Part shown: one piece after another, positions 45,639 through 55,699 of the stretch | Layout: each line of letters opens with the position of its first letter | Position numbering within the stretch: position 1 is the stretch's first letter | Assembly: GCA_030427145.1 (NCBI GenBank) | Contig: JAUHWT010000018.1 | Coordinates: 55,780 to 119,779, forward strand | From: Alphaproteobacteria bacterium | Lineage (GTDB): Bacteria > Pseudomonadota > Alphaproteobacteria > Rhodobacterales > Rhodobacteraceae | Length of the DNA: 64,000 nucleotides | Direction of reading: 5' to 3' | Position numbers and translations under genes: made by a program | Notes under the pieces: model-generated | What the model was told of the DNA's origin: nothing | Databases searched by the model: none | What the model saw: only the letters and a program-made list of their open reading frames with translations

Positions 45639-47378
45639 ATGGAAACACGCGCAAACTACGTCCTGATCGGGGCCTTTACCGTCGCCTCAATCGTCGCGGC
45701 TCTGGGTTTCTTCGTCTGGCTCGCGAAGATCCAGATCGACCGGCAGTACGACCGTTATGATCTTCTCTTCACCAGCGTCGCCGGCCTGTCCGAGGCTGCG
45801 GACGTGAACATGAACGGCGTCCCGGTCGGCAAGGTCACCTCCATCGGCCTTGACGACGAGGATCCATCTCTCGTGCGCGTGCGCATCGAGGTGACCAGCG
45901 GCACCCCGGTCAAGGAGGACACCGACGCAAGGCTGACCCCCCAGGGGGTCACCGGTCTCTCCATCGTCACACTGTCCGGGGGCAGCGCCTCGGCCCCAAT
46001 GCTGACATCGGAGGAACCCGATGGTATTCCCGAAATCCGGGCAGATCCCTCTCTGGTCCAGCAGCTTTCCGAAGAAGCGCCAGACCTTTTAAACGAGGCT
46101 GTCACGCTGCTTCGGGACCTCCAGGATTTTGTCAGCGATGAAAATCAGGATTACGTATCTGGTATCCTGCGCAACGTAAACGACGCCTCGGAGCAGCTGG
46201 AAAGCGTGATTGCGGATTTCTCCTCCATCACGGAAACCGTTTCGGGTGCGACCGAGCGGATTTCCGGCTTCACCGAAACGCTGGAGCCCGTGGCGCTGTC
46301 GCTTGAGACCACTCTGAAACACGCCGACGACACCCTGATGGCGGCGACAGCGGCATTCGACAAATCACAGGAAACGATGGACGCCGCCACACAGGCCCTG
46401 GAGACCGCCGATGGTGCGGTCGCGGGGATCGACACGGTCCTGCAGGACGTCGCAACGGAAGTCACCGACGAGGTGACCCTGACGCTTGAGGAACTGCGTG
46501 CGGCCATAGCGGGTATTGAGAGGGATGCCGACACCGTTCTCGGCCTGTTTGGTGAAACCGCGACCCTTGCCAATGCCCGTCTCGAAACCCTGAACGAAAC
46601 CCTCGACGCCGTTGACGTGGCGATGACCGAGGCTACCGAAACCATGGAAGCCGTGGAATCCGCCTCCATCAGCATCGAAACCCTCGTGGATGGCGATGCC
46701 GCGGCCCTGATCTCGGAAGGCCGCCTTCTGGTCGGTGACGCGCGGGTGGCGCTGGCCTCGGTAAATCAGGTTCTGGAAGACGACCTTCCAGCCGTTGTGG
46801 CCGATGTGCGCACCTCCGCCGATCTTGCGACCGCAACGCTCGACCGGATTTCGCGGGATGTGACCGGCTTTACCCAAGACCTCGAGCCCATTCCAGGCAA
46901 ACTCGCCGGCGCACTTGACGGTGCAACCGCAACTTTCGCCAACGCCAACGAAACCCTCGATGCGGTGGAACAAACCCTGTCCTCAGCCGATGCCACGCTC
47001 GTCACGGTGCGCGGTGTCGTCGAGTCCGCAGATGATCAGATCATTTCGCAGTTTGCCCCGGTCGCGGCGGATCTGAGCCTGGCCGCGTCGCGGGTCAGTA
47101 CGTCAATGGAAACCATCGCGGCGGATGTGCCCGACCTGGTTGCCGATCTGCGCGAAATCCTCAATACCACCGGTGAAATCGTGACACGGATCGACGGGGT
47201 GGTCGCCAACAGTTCAGGGCCGGTTCAGGATTTTGCCGTCACCGGTCTTGGCGATTTGACCCGTTTCAGCCAGGAGGCGCGAAATCTGGTCCATCGTCTT
47301 GACCGTATCGCAGCCCAGCTTGAACGCGATCCCGCCCGCTTTTTCCTTGGTGGACAGGCGCCGGATTACAGGAGGTGA
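45639..47378 (+). CDS. MCE (MlaD-type) lipid-transport protein with very long helical tail
   Basis: 579 residues: an N-terminal membrane helix (about 9-27), one MCE domain (about 40-118, with FTSVAGLSEAADVNMNGVPV and GKVTSIGL), and more than 400 residues of mostly helical repeats with recurring TLDAV/ETMEAVE/SADATL motifs. E. coli MlaD is about 183 residues; long tails of this kind are known in Mce proteins of actinobacteria and in some proteobacteria and may build a periplasmic tunnel. Its role here is inferred from the operon. Confidence 0.87.
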   Translation: METRANYVLIGAFTVASIVAALGFFVWLAKIQIDRQYDRYDLLFTSVAGLSEAADVNMNGVPVGKVTSIGLDDEDPSLVRVRIEVTSGTPVKEDTDARLTPQGVTGLSIVTLSGGSASAPMLTSEEPDGIPEIRADPSLVQQLSEEAPDLLNEAVTLLRDLQDFVSDENQDYVSGILRNVNDASEQLESVIADFSSITETVSGATERISGFTETLEPVALSLETTLKHADDTLMAATAAFDKSQETMDAATQALETADGAVAGIDTVLQDVATEVTDEVTLTLEELRAAIAGIERDADTVLGLFGETATLANARLETLNETLDAVDVAMTEATETMEAVESASISIETLVDGDAAALISEGRLLVGDARVALASVNQVLEDDLPAVVADVRTSADLATATLDRISRDVTGFTQDLEPIPGKLAGALDGATATFANANETLDAVEQTLSSADATLVTVRGVVESADDQIISQFAPVAADLSLAASRVSTSMETIAADVPDLVADLREILNTTGEIVTRIDGVVANSSGPVQDFAVTGLGDLTRFSQEARNLVHRLDRIAAQLERDPARFFLGGQAPDYRR

Positions 47379-47379
47379 C

Positions 47380-48012
47380 ATGAGACGGGTATTCCTTCGA
47401 ACCATAGCGGCTCTGGCGCTGGGCGCGGCCCTGACGGGCTGCGAAACCGTTGCCTCGCTCGATGACGCCTCCCGCACGCTCGACACCTATGAGCTGTCGC
47501 CTGTCTCCGCGGCGGGCGGTGTGTCCTCACGGGCCCGCGGCGTTGTATTCGTCGACGAACCCCTCTCCGCCGCGTCCCTGTCAACGGACCGCATCGTGGT
47601 AAAGCCGGACCGTCTTTCGGTCGCGTATCTCTCGGATGCCAGATGGACCGATCGCGCACCGCTGCACCTTCAGTGGCTTCTCGTCCGGTCGCTCGCCGGT
47701 TCAGGGCAGTTCGCTCATGTCACGTCCCGCACCGTCGGCCCGCTGTCCGATTTCACGCTTCTGACAGACATCGATGAATTCGAGGCTCAGGTCGTGCCGG
47801 ACGGTGTGACTGTCGTGGTCCGCCTGCGCTTCACGCTGGTCCGCGACAGCAACGCCACGGTCATGGCGGCCCGGACCATCGAACGGCGTGTGCCGGTAGC
47901 ATCAGACGAAAGCCCCGATGTGGTCCGGGCATTCGACGCCGCCATGACCGGCGCGCTTGAGGAGGTCGTCTCCTGGGCCAGTCGCACGGCCCGGGGCTCC
48001 GGAGGAGCCTGA
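47380..48012 (+). CDS. ABC-type transport auxiliary lipoprotein (Mla/Pqi-associated)
   Basis: 210 residues from ATG 47380, preceded by a perfect GGAGGTGA. The signal ends LTGC with lipidated Cys21. The body fits the ABC_trans_aux / PqiC family, with [25 protein letters not shown] start and WASRTARG near the end. It probably links the MCE protein to the outer membrane. A longer frame beginning inside the MCE gene is not used. Confidence 0.83.
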   Translation: MRRVFLRTIAALALGAALTGCETVASLDDASRTLDTYELSPVSAAGGVSSRARGVVFVDEPLSAASLSTDRIVVKPDRLSVAYLSDARWTDRAPLHLQWLLVRSLAGSGQFAHVTSRTVGPLSDFTLLTDIDEFEAQVVPDGVTVVVRLRFTLVRDSNATVMAARTIERRVPVASDESPDVVRAFDAAMTGALEEVVSWASRTARGSGGA

Positions 48013-48062
48013 CTGGCCGAACAAAAACCAACATCACTGAAGACTTAATGGGAGGACAGAAA

Positions 48063-48818
48063 ATGTCAGAGAAGAAGATTGTGCTTGTAACAGGCGCGAG
48101 CCAGGGCATTGGCGCAGCCACCGCCGGTGCTTTCGCACGGGCGGGCCATACCGTTGTGCTCGCCGCACGAAGCGCTGACAAGATCAACACCGTGATCGAG
48201 GGCCTCGGCGACGATGGCGCAAACTGCATCGGCGTCCCCACGGACGTGACCGACCCGGACTCCGTCAAGGCGCTCTTTGCGACCATCGCGGATAAATGTG
48301 GCCGTCTCGATGTTGTGTTCAACAACGCCGGTGTGGGCCTCGGCGCAAAACTGGCTGGGGACGTGACCTGGGAGGAATGGCGCTCCGTGGTCTCCGTCAA
48401 TCTCGACGGAGCATTCCTGATTGCCTCGGGCGCGTTCCACATGATGCAGCACCAGGACCCGCAGGGCGGCCGCATCATCAATAACGGGTCGATCTCGGCC
48501 CACGCGCCCCGCTACGGCTCGACACCGTACACCACGTCGAAATACGCGATTACCGGGCTCACCAAATGCCTCTCACTGGATGGCCGGGCGTTCAATATCG
48601 CCTGCGGTCAGATCGACATCGGCAATGCCGCCTCCGCCATGACCGAGCAGATGAACAAGGGCGTGCCCCAGGCTGATGGCACCCTGAAGGCCGAACCCAC
48701 AATGGATGTCGAGCATGTGGCGAATGCGGTTGTGAACATGGCAGACCTGCCGCTCGACGCCAATGTTCAGTTCATGACCATCATGGCAACAAACATGCCC
48801 TTTGTCGGCAGGGGCTGA
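48063..48818 (+). CDS. Short-chain dehydrogenase/reductase (SDR family)
   Basis: 251 residues. Cofactor motif [18 protein letters not shown], and the catalytic Ser in NNGSISA with YTTSK (Tyr and Lys) are present. Members reduce or oxidise hydroxyl/keto groups using NAD(P); the substrate is not evident. ATG 48063 has GGGAGGA upstream; the frame also opens five codons earlier. It converges with the 2-hydroxyacid dehydrogenase. Confidence 0.9.
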   Translation: MSEKKIVLVTGASQGIGAATAGAFARAGHTVVLAARSADKINTVIEGLGDDGANCIGVPTDVTDPDSVKALFATIADKCGRLDVVFNNAGVGLGAKLAGDVTWEEWRSVVSVNLDGAFLIASGAFHMMQHQDPQGGRIINNGSISAHAPRYGSTPYTTSKYAITGLTKCLSLDGRAFNIACGQIDIGNAASAMTEQMNKGVPQADGTLKAEPTMDVEHVANAVVNMADLPLDANVQFMTIMATNMPFVGRG

Positions 48819-48827
48819 TCGAAAACC

Positions 48828-48855
48828 GGGACCGCACCGTATTCCGGAGCGGTCC
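48828..48855. terminator. Hairpin between convergent SDR and dehydrogenase genes
   Basis: GGGACCGC and GCGGTCCC (13-base loop) lie between the two convergent stop codons. On the minus strand the stem is followed by GGTTTTC. It could act as a terminator for both genes, though the T runs are short. Confidence 0.5.
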
Positions 48856-48864
48856 CAAACCCGG

Positions 48865-49803
48865 TCAGGTGACCGGCGTCAGCAGCGGATTGCCAGCGAA
48901 ATGCGCGGCCAGGTTTCTGATGACCAGATCGCCCATGGCCGTGCGGGTTTTCCGCGTGGCCGACCCCTGGTGCGGCGACAGCACGACATTTTCCATTGAC
49001 TTCAGCGCATCCGGCACGGTCGGTTCATCCTCAAACACATCCAGCGCCGCGCCCGCAATGGTGCCATTGCTCAGCGCCTCAACCAGCGCGGGCTCATCCA
49101 CCAGTGTTCCTCGCGCCACGTTCACGAGGTTGCCTTCCGGGCCAAGTGCCTCAAGTATCTGTTTCGACACGATGCCTTTGGTCTCCGGCGTGCCAGGGGC
49201 CACAACCACCAGCCAGTCCACATCCCGCGCCATGGCCTCAAGATCACCGTAGTAGTCGTAAGGCAGATACTCCTGTTTGTTCCGCCCGTGATAGGAGACC
49301 TTCATTTTGAAGGCCTGTAAGCGCAGCGCGATTTCCTTGCCAATTCGGCCAAGCCCAAGGATGCCCACATGGGCTCCGGTGAGTTCCGACAGGAGCGGGA
49401 AGCTGGTCCTGCCCCATTCATTGGCACGCACAGCGGCGTCCAGCTGCGGGATGCGCCGGCACAGGCCGATCATTAGTCCAACGGTAATTTCCGCCATGGC
49501 GTCGTTGAGCACGTCCGGAGTGTTGGACACGCGCACACCACGCTCTTTGCAGTCGGGAATGTTAATCGCATCGTAGCCAACGCCGTAGCTTGAAATGATC
49601 TCAAGCGAGGGCAGGGCGTCCATGATCTCAGGCTTCGCCCCGTGATGCCCATCGGTTGCAATCGCCCGGATGGTGGAGCCCTTGTCGGCCAGATAGGCGG
49701 CGGGATCGTCAAGTTTCCAGTATTCGTGAACCACATACGCCCGGTTGAGCTCCTCCTCCACGGAGGACATCATCGGTGCGATCTGGAGTATTTCGGGCTT
49801 CAT
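48865..49803 (-). CDS. D-2-hydroxyacid dehydrogenase (glyoxylate/hydroxypyruvate reductase-like)
   Basis: 312 residues. The NAD-binding motif is GILGLGRIGKEIA, the catalytic Arg lies in NVARGTLVDEPALV, the Glu in DVFEDEPTVP and the His in LSPHQGSAT. Substrate candidates are glyoxylate, hydroxypyruvate or a related D-2-hydroxyacid. The gene stands 141 bases downstream of scoB and could be part of that transcript. Confidence 0.89.
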   Translation of the reverse strand: MKPEILQIAPMMSSVEEELNRAYVVHEYWKLDDPAAYLADKGSTIRAIATDGHHGAKPEIMDALPSLEIISSYGVGYDAINIPDCKERGVRVSNTPDVLNDAMAEITVGLMIGLCRRIPQLDAAVRANEWGRTSFPLLSELTGAHVGILGLGRIGKEIALRLQAFKMKVSYHGRNKQEYLPYDYYGDLEAMARDVDWLVVVAPGTPETKGIVSKQILEALGPEGNLVNVARGTLVDEPALVEALSNGTIAGAALDVFEDEPTVPDALKSMENVVLSPHQGSATRKTRTAMGDLVIRNLAAHFAGNPLLTPVT

Positions 49804-49944
49804 TGGCGCTTCCTGGGTAATTGGTGATATTTTACCCCGCCTATATGGAGTGGTTCCGGCCCCGACCGCAACCGGTCGTTTGCCAAACCAAAGCGCGCCG
49901 TTCAGCGGGCCAGGATGCCGGGGCTCCCGACCCGCAGGCAGGTA

Positions 49945-50577
49945 TCAGGCGTCGACCAGTGTCGCCTCGGTCAGCGAAACCACCTCATCCTTCGAAACGC
50001 CGTCCGCCAGTTCGACGATCTTCAGACCACCTTCGACCACGTCAAACACGCCGAGATTGGTGATGATGCGGTCGACGACAGCCTTGCCGGTCAGGGGCAG
50101 CGTGCATTCCTTCAAAAGCTTGGATTCACCCTTTTTATTGGCGTGATCCATTACCACAACCACACGACCCACACCGGCGACGAGGTCCATGGCCCCGCCC
50201 ATACCCTTCACGAGTTTGCCGGGGATCATCCAGTTCGCGAGGTCGCCATCCTCGGACACCTCCATCGCGCCCAGGATCGCCATGGCAATCTTGCCGCCCC
50301 GGATCATGCCGAATGAGGTCGCACTGTCGAAATAGCTCGTGCGCGCCAGTTCCGTAATCGTCTGCTTGCCTGCATTTATCAGGTCCGGGTCAATCTCCTC
50401 CTCAGTCGGAAACGGCCCCATGCCAAGCATGCCGTTCTCCGACTGCAGCGTCACCTCCACCCCGTCGGGAATGTAATTCGACACCAGCGTCGGAATCCCG
50501 ATGCCAAGATTGACATACCATCCGTCCTGAAGCTCCTGCGCCGCCCGGGCGGCCATCTGGTTTCGGTCCCATGCCAT
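49945..50577 (-). CDS. scoB: Succinyl-CoA:3-ketoacid CoA-transferase subunit B
   Basis: 210 residues from ATG 50577, which gives [16 protein letters not shown], the usual start, with AGGTGA just upstream; GTG 50586 would add three residues. Glu47 in [10 protein letters not shown] is the covalent catalytic Glu. It transfers CoA from succinyl-CoA to acetoacetate. Its partner scoA lies 1.9 kb upstream, separated by two genes, instead of next to it. Confidence 0.92.
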   Translation of the reverse strand: MAWDRNQMAARAAQELQDGWYVNLGIGIPTLVSNYIPDGVEVTLQSENGMLGMGPFPTEEEIDPDLINAGKQTITELARTSYFDSATSFGMIRGGKIAMAILGAMEVSEDGDLANWMIPGKLVKGMGGAMDLVAGVGRVVVVMDHANKKGESKLLKECTLPLTGKAVVDRIITNLGVFDVVEGGLKIVELADGVSKDEVVSLTEATLVDA

Positions 50578-50582
50578 TTTAC

Positions 50583-51395
50583 TCACCTGCCTGTTTCGGG
50601 GGTTTCTGTATGCGGTTTACGGATCTTTTCCATGATCAGACGGATCATGATTTCACCGAAGTCGCGGTTCATGTGGGAGTAGTCCTCGTCACCGTGCTTG
50701 TCGCCACCTTTCAGCCGGGTGGAGCCTGAACTGAATGCCTCTTTGCTCAGTCCCGTATCTGACAAGGTTTCCTGGGGTTGACCAATATAACCGATATTTC
50801 GGTTGGTCAGCATGTTCTCAAACTGTGAAAAGTAGATGTCGAGCGCCTGCCTGAAGCCCTGGCCCTGAGCGCCGGCTTGCCGCCAACGCTCCATTTCGGC
50901 ATCTGTGGATTTGATGATGCTCTCAGACTGTATTGGATGTGGTGCAACCCAGAGTTTGTCCCGGCAATAGCGTTTCCAGCGGCCGCCTGGCGCAAATCTT
51001 TCGGACAGGCTCATGCACATGTGTTTGTAGGCTGTTTCAGACATGCGATGCTTCGCGTCCGTTTCACGAACCCCATCGATGGAAAATTCCCGCAGGAAAG
51101 ACGGTACGATGTGTCTGTACCAGGCGTGACCAGCCCATATTACGGCATCGTAGTCGCCAGGCGTCACCGAGAGGGTGCCGTTCAATTTTTTCAGCGTCTG
51201 AATGGAATGCTGGTCGTTTCGATGAGCCGGAGAGAGGCCCAATACGCCTTTTCTGTCGAGCTTTATGCGTCGAAACATTGCGCAAGGCGCGGCGAAGAAC
51301 TGAACGTCCACATCTGAATGATTTTTGGCCAGCGACTCCCAGCCCAGTTTGAGCGCCGCAACATGGGAGTTTCCTAAGATCAGCACTCTGGTCAT
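50583..51395 (-). CDS. SGNH-hydrolase-like protein of unknown role
   Basis: 270 residues from ATG 51395 ([18 protein letters not shown]). GNSH at 8-11 looks like block I of SGNH hydrolases and DYSHMN near the C-terminus like block V (Asp-x-x-His), so an esterase or acetyl-transfer activity on a glycan or similar substrate is plausible. It overlaps the GSCFA gene by four bases and leaves five before the scoB ATG, which argues for one functional unit. The product name is inference. Confidence 0.72.
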   Translation of the reverse strand: MTRVLILGNSHVAALKLGWESLAKNHSDVDVQFFAAPCAMFRRIKLDRKGVLGLSPAHRNDQHSIQTLKKLNGTLSVTPGDYDAVIWAGHAWYRHIVPSFLREFSIDGVRETDAKHRMSETAYKHMCMSLSERFAPGGRWKRYCRDKLWVAPHPIQSESIIKSTDAEMERWRQAGAQGQGFRQALDIYFSQFENMLTNRNIGYIGQPQETLSDTGLSKEAFSSGSTRLKGGDKHGDEDYSHMNRDFGEIMIRLIMEKIRKPHTETPETGR

Positions 51396-52441
51396 CGCGC
51401 GAAAGCCTCCAACAGGATTTCCTCGCAAACAACTTCCTCGCCCTCATCTGTGTCTTCTTTGGCCGACGGGTTTTTCGGTCTCAGTCCATGTGCATTCAGA
51501 AAAGTAGACATGGCGGTGTTCACGCCCTGGCTGCTGACGTTCCGTTGGTTCGGCTCATAATACACTCCCCGGGCATTCAGCGAGGTGATCAACTCGAACG
51601 ACGGGAAGTAATCGATGTCGTCATGGCGCTCCAGGAGCATGCCACACACAGCTCTAAGTACCGATTTGGAGTAGCAGGTGGCCACCTCCACATGCTGGCC
51701 GGATGCCGTTGCGGTCAGCGGCACCGGCGACACCGTAATCAGGAACTTCACATTCGGATTGACTGTTTTAAGCGCGGATCGAAAGGTCTCGAAATCCTCG
51801 AGAATCTCAACCACGTCATAATTTTTGAATGACCATCTTTCAGGATCAAACTGTCCGGCGATGGTTCCTGGCGCTGTTGGATAGACCGTCCCGGTTTCCG
51901 TGTGGATCCAGGCCTCGGTCAAGCCAAACGTGAATACGAATAGATCTGCCGCCGAATAGGCCTCCATCACTGCCCGAAGGTGACCGGCCCGGTGACCTCT
52001 GACGGCCTCGACATCGGGAAGTCCCTCTGGCTCGACACTCGGCCGAAGAGCGTCGAAGTAGCGTCCCTTGTGTTCCCAGACAGGCTCAGCAGGGGCGAAC
52101 TCACCGTTGGCTTCTTCCCAAAGTTGCCTCAACTGTCTGGCGGTATAAATGTTGCCGTATCGGGCTGAATATAGCCTGTAGCCGTATTTATTCGCCGTCG
52201 CATCGTCCACGGCTGCGGGCAAAGGCTCCGCATCCAGAACATCCAGCCCCGCGCCGCGCAGCGCCCGACCCACGTGTTGCGCGAAACACGAGCCGGCCGT
52301 GGCAATTTTCATGTCACGGGTTACCGGGAACCGGGGTGTGTAGATATCCCCCGGATCAAGCGGCGATCGTTCCTGAACGCCACTGCGCCAGAATGCCCTC
52401 GGTGGCAGCCCGGAATAGGGTGAGGCGGATTTTTTTGCCAT
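51392..52441 (-). CDS. GSCFA domain protein
   Basis: 349 residues. AGSCFAQHVG at 49-58 is the motif that names the GSCFA family (distant SGNH relative), and TFGLTEAWIHTETGTVYPT and FLITVSPVPLTATA are further matches. Function in the family is poorly known; association with surface polysaccharide or acyl modification is often suggested. Start is 17 bases after scoA. Confidence 0.85.
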   Translation of the reverse strand: MAKKSASPYSGLPPRAFWRSGVQERSPLDPGDIYTPRFPVTRDMKIATAGSCFAQHVGRALRGAGLDVLDAEPLPAAVDDATANKYGYRLYSARYGNIYTARQLRQLWEEANGEFAPAEPVWEHKGRYFDALRPSVEPEGLPDVEAVRGHRAGHLRAVMEAYSAADLFVFTFGLTEAWIHTETGTVYPTAPGTIAGQFDPERWSFKNYDVVEILEDFETFRSALKTVNPNVKFLITVSPVPLTATASGQHVEVATCYSKSVLRAVCGMLLERHDDIDYFPSFELITSLNARGVYYEPNQRNVSSQGVNTAMSTFLNAHGLRPKNPSAKEDTDEGEEVVCEEILLEAFAR

Positions 52442-52458
52442 GTCTGGGGCTAAACCTT

Positions 52459-53154
52459 TCAGGCCGCGCGGACCGTGCGCTGCTCGATTCGTTTTTCGTG
52501 CTCGCCCTGAATGAGGCGGTGCACGTAGATGCCAGGCAGGTGGATAAGATCCGGGTCGATGCTGCCACGCGGCACGATTTCCTCAACCTCGGCGATGCAG
52601 ACCTTGCCGCAGGTGGCGGCAGGCGGGTTGAAGTTGCGGGCGGTTTTACGGAACACCAGATTGCCGGTGTCATCGGCCTTCCAGGCCTTCACGATCGAAA
52701 TATCCGCTGCAATGCCACGCTCAAGGATGTAGGTCTCGCCCTCGAATTCCTTGTGCTCCTTGCCCTCGGCAATCACGGTGCCGACGCCGGTTTTGGTGTA
52801 GAAGCCGGGGATACCCGCGCCACCGGCCCGCATCCGCTCGGCCAGCGTACCCTGCGGGTTGAACTCAAGCTCAAGCTCTCCGGACAGGTACTGACGCATG
52901 AATTCCGCGTTCTCGCCCACATAGGAGGAGATCATCTTTTTGATCTGACGTGTCGCCAGCAGCTTGCCCAGACCGAAATCATCGACGCCGGCATTGTTGG
53001 AGGCAACGGTCAGATCCTTGGTGCCGGCGTCCACAATTCCGTCGATCAGAAGCTCAGGAATGCCGCACAGACCAAAGCCGCCCGCAGCGATCAGCATTCC
53101 GTCAAAGAGAAGGCCATCCAGGGCGTCGGCCGCGTTGTCATACACTTTTTTCAT
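52459..53154 (-). CDS. scoA: Succinyl-CoA:3-ketoacid CoA-transferase subunit A
   Basis: 231 residues. The beginning [18 protein letters not shown] and the Gly-rich [13 protein letters not shown] are the CoA-binding signature of subunit [21 protein letters not shown] follows. It makes the active enzyme with ScoB. Being first, it heads the four-gene operon scoA-GSCFA-SGNH-scoB. Confidence 0.93.
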   Translation of the reverse strand: MKKVYDNAADALDGLLFDGMLIAAGGFGLCGIPELLIDGIVDAGTKDLTVASNNAGVDDFGLGKLLATRQIKKMISSYVGENAEFMRQYLSGELELEFNPQGTLAERMRAGGAGIPGFYTKTGVGTVIAEGKEHKEFEGETYILERGIAADISIVKAWKADDTGNLVFRKTARNFNPPAATCGKVCIAEVEEIVPRGSIDPDLIHLPGIYVHRLIQGEHEKRIEQRTVRAA

Positions 53155-53234
53155 TCAGTTTTCCTCGCGTCCCGGTTCATTTTGCAGTGCAACCGAAAAT
53201 TGATTGGGCCATCATCGGCCCGACTGTCAAGCGC

Positions 53235-53855
53235 TCAAATTTTGAGCAGCGCCTCGATTTCCTTCGCCAGTCCGGAAATTTCCGAGGCGGCAAGGGATCT
53301 TGGAGAAATTTCCTGGGCGGACTGGCCCGTCATGATTGAACGGCTGTATGCAATCCTGTTTCCCAGTTTGGTGCCAAGCAGCTCTCCACCACCATCGACG
53401 ACCGTGGCAATCAGGTCATCCGCACCGTTGAATCGCGGCGGAACCCGGTTCAGCAAAAGCCGGCACGGTGTTTTGTTTTTGGTGGAGGTCTCAATAATGG
53501 TTCGGCTGGCCCAAACGTCCATGGCGGAAGGCTGAACCGGCGCCACCACGAGGTCCGTCTCGCGGATGACGTTGTCGAGCAGCGTCGCCGCGGCCCCCGG
53601 ACAGTCCACCAGCGTCAGGTCATATTTCTTACGGCAGGAGCGCATGTCGGACGAGGCGCGATAGTCCCGGCTTTCGACCAGTTCCACGCCCTCATCGTCG
53701 CGCAGCTGCGCCCATTGTGCCAGCGACTGCTGCGGGTCGAGGTCCAGAACAGCAACGGATTTGCCGGCCTTTGACCAGGCGGCGGCAAGGTGCGCCAGCA
53801 CGGTTGTTTTGCCGGCGCCGCCCTTTTGTTGCGCGAACGTTATGACCTGACCCAT
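53235..53855 (-). CDS. ParA family ATPase (orphan)
   Basis: 206 residues from ATG 53855 (AGGTGGG upstream). Deviant Walker A is KGGAGKTT at 11-18, then DLDPQQSLAQW and VDCPGAAATLLDN. No parB gene is near. Related orphan ParA proteins position protein complexes or carry cargo such as chemotaxis or flagellar parts; the role here is open. An 80-base gap separates it from scoA. Confidence 0.9.
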   Translation of the reverse strand: MGQVITFAQQKGGAGKTTVLAHLAAAWSKAGKSVAVLDLDPQQSLAQWAQLRDDEGVELVESRDYRASSDMRSCRKKYDLTLVDCPGAAATLLDNVIRETDLVVAPVQPSAMDVWASRTIIETSTKNKTPCRLLLNRVPPRFNGADDLIATVVDGGGELLGTKLGNRIAYSRSIMTGQSAQEISPRSLAASEISGLAKEIEALLKI

Positions 53856-54054
53856 TGTTCCCACCTTTTGTTGCTTTGCGGAAATACTAGACGGTTGCGG
53901 GGTGAAGAAAAGGGCGGTTTTCCGAAATACGTGCTGTTTTCCGCCGGTTGGGCAAAATAATTGCCCTGTGCGCCCGCATCACGCGGCACGTGCCCATTGA
54001 CCATGCAGCGCGGGGGCGCATAGCAGGGATTAAAGGCAAACCGGAGGCGATGGC

Positions 54055-55683
54055 ATGAGTGACTGGTGGCGGGGCAGTGTAACCTACCAGGTTTACCCGA
54101 GATCCTTTCAGGATACGGACGGCGACGGCATCGGCGACATTCCGGGTATCACCCGCCGGCTTGAACACATCGCGGGTCTCGGCGTGGACGCAGTCTGGCT
54201 TTCGCCGGTGTTTACGTCACCCATGGCCGATATGGGTTACGACGTATCCGATTATACGGGCATTGATCCGCTGTTCGGCACGCTTGCGGATTTCGACGCG
54301 CTGCTGGACCGTGCCCATGAACTGGGTTTGAAGGTGATCGTCGATCAGGTGATAAGCCATTCCTCCGACCGGCACCCCTGGTTTCAGGAAAGCCGGCGGG
54401 ACAGGACCAACCCCAAAGCCAACTGGTATGTCTGGGCCGATGCAAACCCGGATGGCTCGCCGCCCAACAACTGGGTTTCCGTGTTTGGCGGTTCCGCCTG
54501 GGAATGGGATGCGACCAGGCGACAGTATTACCTGCACAATTTCCTGACATCACAGCCCGACCTGAATTTCCACGAGCCGGAAGTTCAGGACGCCCTGCTC
54601 GACGTGATGCGCTTCTGGCTGGACCGTGGTGTGGACGGGTTTCGCCTCGACACCGTGAACTATTATTTCCACGACACCGGGCTGCGCCCGAACCCGCCGG
54701 CAAAACCGGACGATGACTGGCCGCCCGTCAATACCTACGAGATGCAGGAGCATCTCTACTCCAAGACCCGGCCTGAAAACATCGGGTTCCTGAAACGCAT
54801 TCGCGCTTTGGTTGATGAATATGACGGCCGCACCCTGGTCGGAGAGGTTGGCGACACGCGTGAGCGGTCAATGGATATCATGGGCGATTACACTTCCGGC
54901 GGTGACAAACTCCACATGGCCTATTCCTTTGACATGCTTGGTCCGGACTATTCCGCCGGCCATTTTCGGTCGCTGGTGACACGCTTCTTCGATAGTGCCC
55001 CGGACGGCTGGCCCTGCTGGAGTTTTTCGAACCATGACGTGGTCCGCCATGCCACCCGCTGGGCGGAAAACGCGGATACCCATGATGGGCTGGTCAAACA
55101 GGCTCTGGCGCTGCTGCTCTCTCTGCGCGGCTCCGTCTGCCTCTATCAGGGCGAGGAACTTGGGCTTACGGAGACCGAACTGGAATTTGAGGAACTCACC
55201 GACCCGCCCGGCATCCGTTTCTGGCCCGACTACAAGGGACGGGACGGCTGCCGCACACCGATCCCGTGGGAGGCCGACAAACCGCATGGCGGCTTCTCCG
55301 AGGTCAAACCCTGGCTTCCGGTCAAACCACCACAACTGGCGCGAAGCGTGGACACGGTTGAGGCCGACCCAATTGGCAGCCTTGCGTTCTACCGGGAGAT
55401 GATGCGGTTCCGCAAAACCCGTCCCGAACTGATCAAGGGCGATATCCAGTTTCTGGAAACCGAAGAGCCGGTATTGGCCTTTATCCGCTCGACGGACGCG
55501 ATCCGCACGGCGGTTGTCCTGAACCTGTCACCGCTTGAGATCGATCTGGAAATCGAGGGTCTGAGCCTTATGCCGAACGCACCGGTTCAGGCCGCAAAAA
55601 CGGGTGAAAATTCGCTGAAACTCGGCCCGAGCGGATTTGCGTATTTCAACGCTCAGGAATACGCCGCCATCCGCTCCGCCTGA
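54055..55683 (+). CDS. Alpha-glucosidase (glycoside hydrolase family 13)
   Basis: 542 residues. GH13 regions: VIVDQVISHSS, GFRLDTVN with nucleophile Asp199, VGEVGD with acid/base Glu264 and FSNHD with Asp328. The N-terminus VTYQVYPRSFQDTDGDGIGD is typical of oligo-1,6-glucosidase/alpha-glucosidase. It has no signal peptide and so acts in the cytoplasm. The stop is part of a perfect hairpin shared with hisH. Confidence 0.93.
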   Translation: MSDWWRGSVTYQVYPRSFQDTDGDGIGDIPGITRRLEHIAGLGVDAVWLSPVFTSPMADMGYDVSDYTGIDPLFGTLADFDALLDRAHELGLKVIVDQVISHSSDRHPWFQESRRDRTNPKANWYVWADANPDGSPPNNWVSVFGGSAWEWDATRRQYYLHNFLTSQPDLNFHEPEVQDALLDVMRFWLDRGVDGFRLDTVNYYFHDTGLRPNPPAKPDDDWPPVNTYEMQEHLYSKTRPENIGFLKRIRALVDEYDGRTLVGEVGDTRERSMDIMGDYTSGGDKLHMAYSFDMLGPDYSAGHFRSLVTRFFDSAPDGWPCWSFSNHDVVRHATRWAENADTHDGLVKQALALLLSLRGSVCLYQGEELGLTETELEFEELTDPPGIRFWPDYKGRDGCRTPIPWEADKPHGGFSEVKPWLPVKPPQLARSVDTVEADPIGSLAFYREMMRFRKTRPELIKGDIQFLETEEPVLAFIRSTDAIRTAVVLNLSPLEIDLEIEGLSLMPNAPVQAAKTGENSLKLGPSGFAYFNAQEYAAIRSA

Positions 55684-55699
55684 GCCCGACGCGGGCTCA
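55681..55699. terminator. Hairpin made from both stop codons of convergent genes
   Basis: TGAGCCCG-ACG-CGGGCTCA: the two TGA stops of the alpha-glucosidase (plus) and hisH (minus) form the ends of an 8-base-pair stem. No T run, but the perfect symmetry suggests an end-protection or termination role. Confidence 0.6.

Noticed and set aside
52336..53535. 399-codon plus-strand frame across scoA
   Set aside because: Antisense to a clear CoA-transferase subunit.
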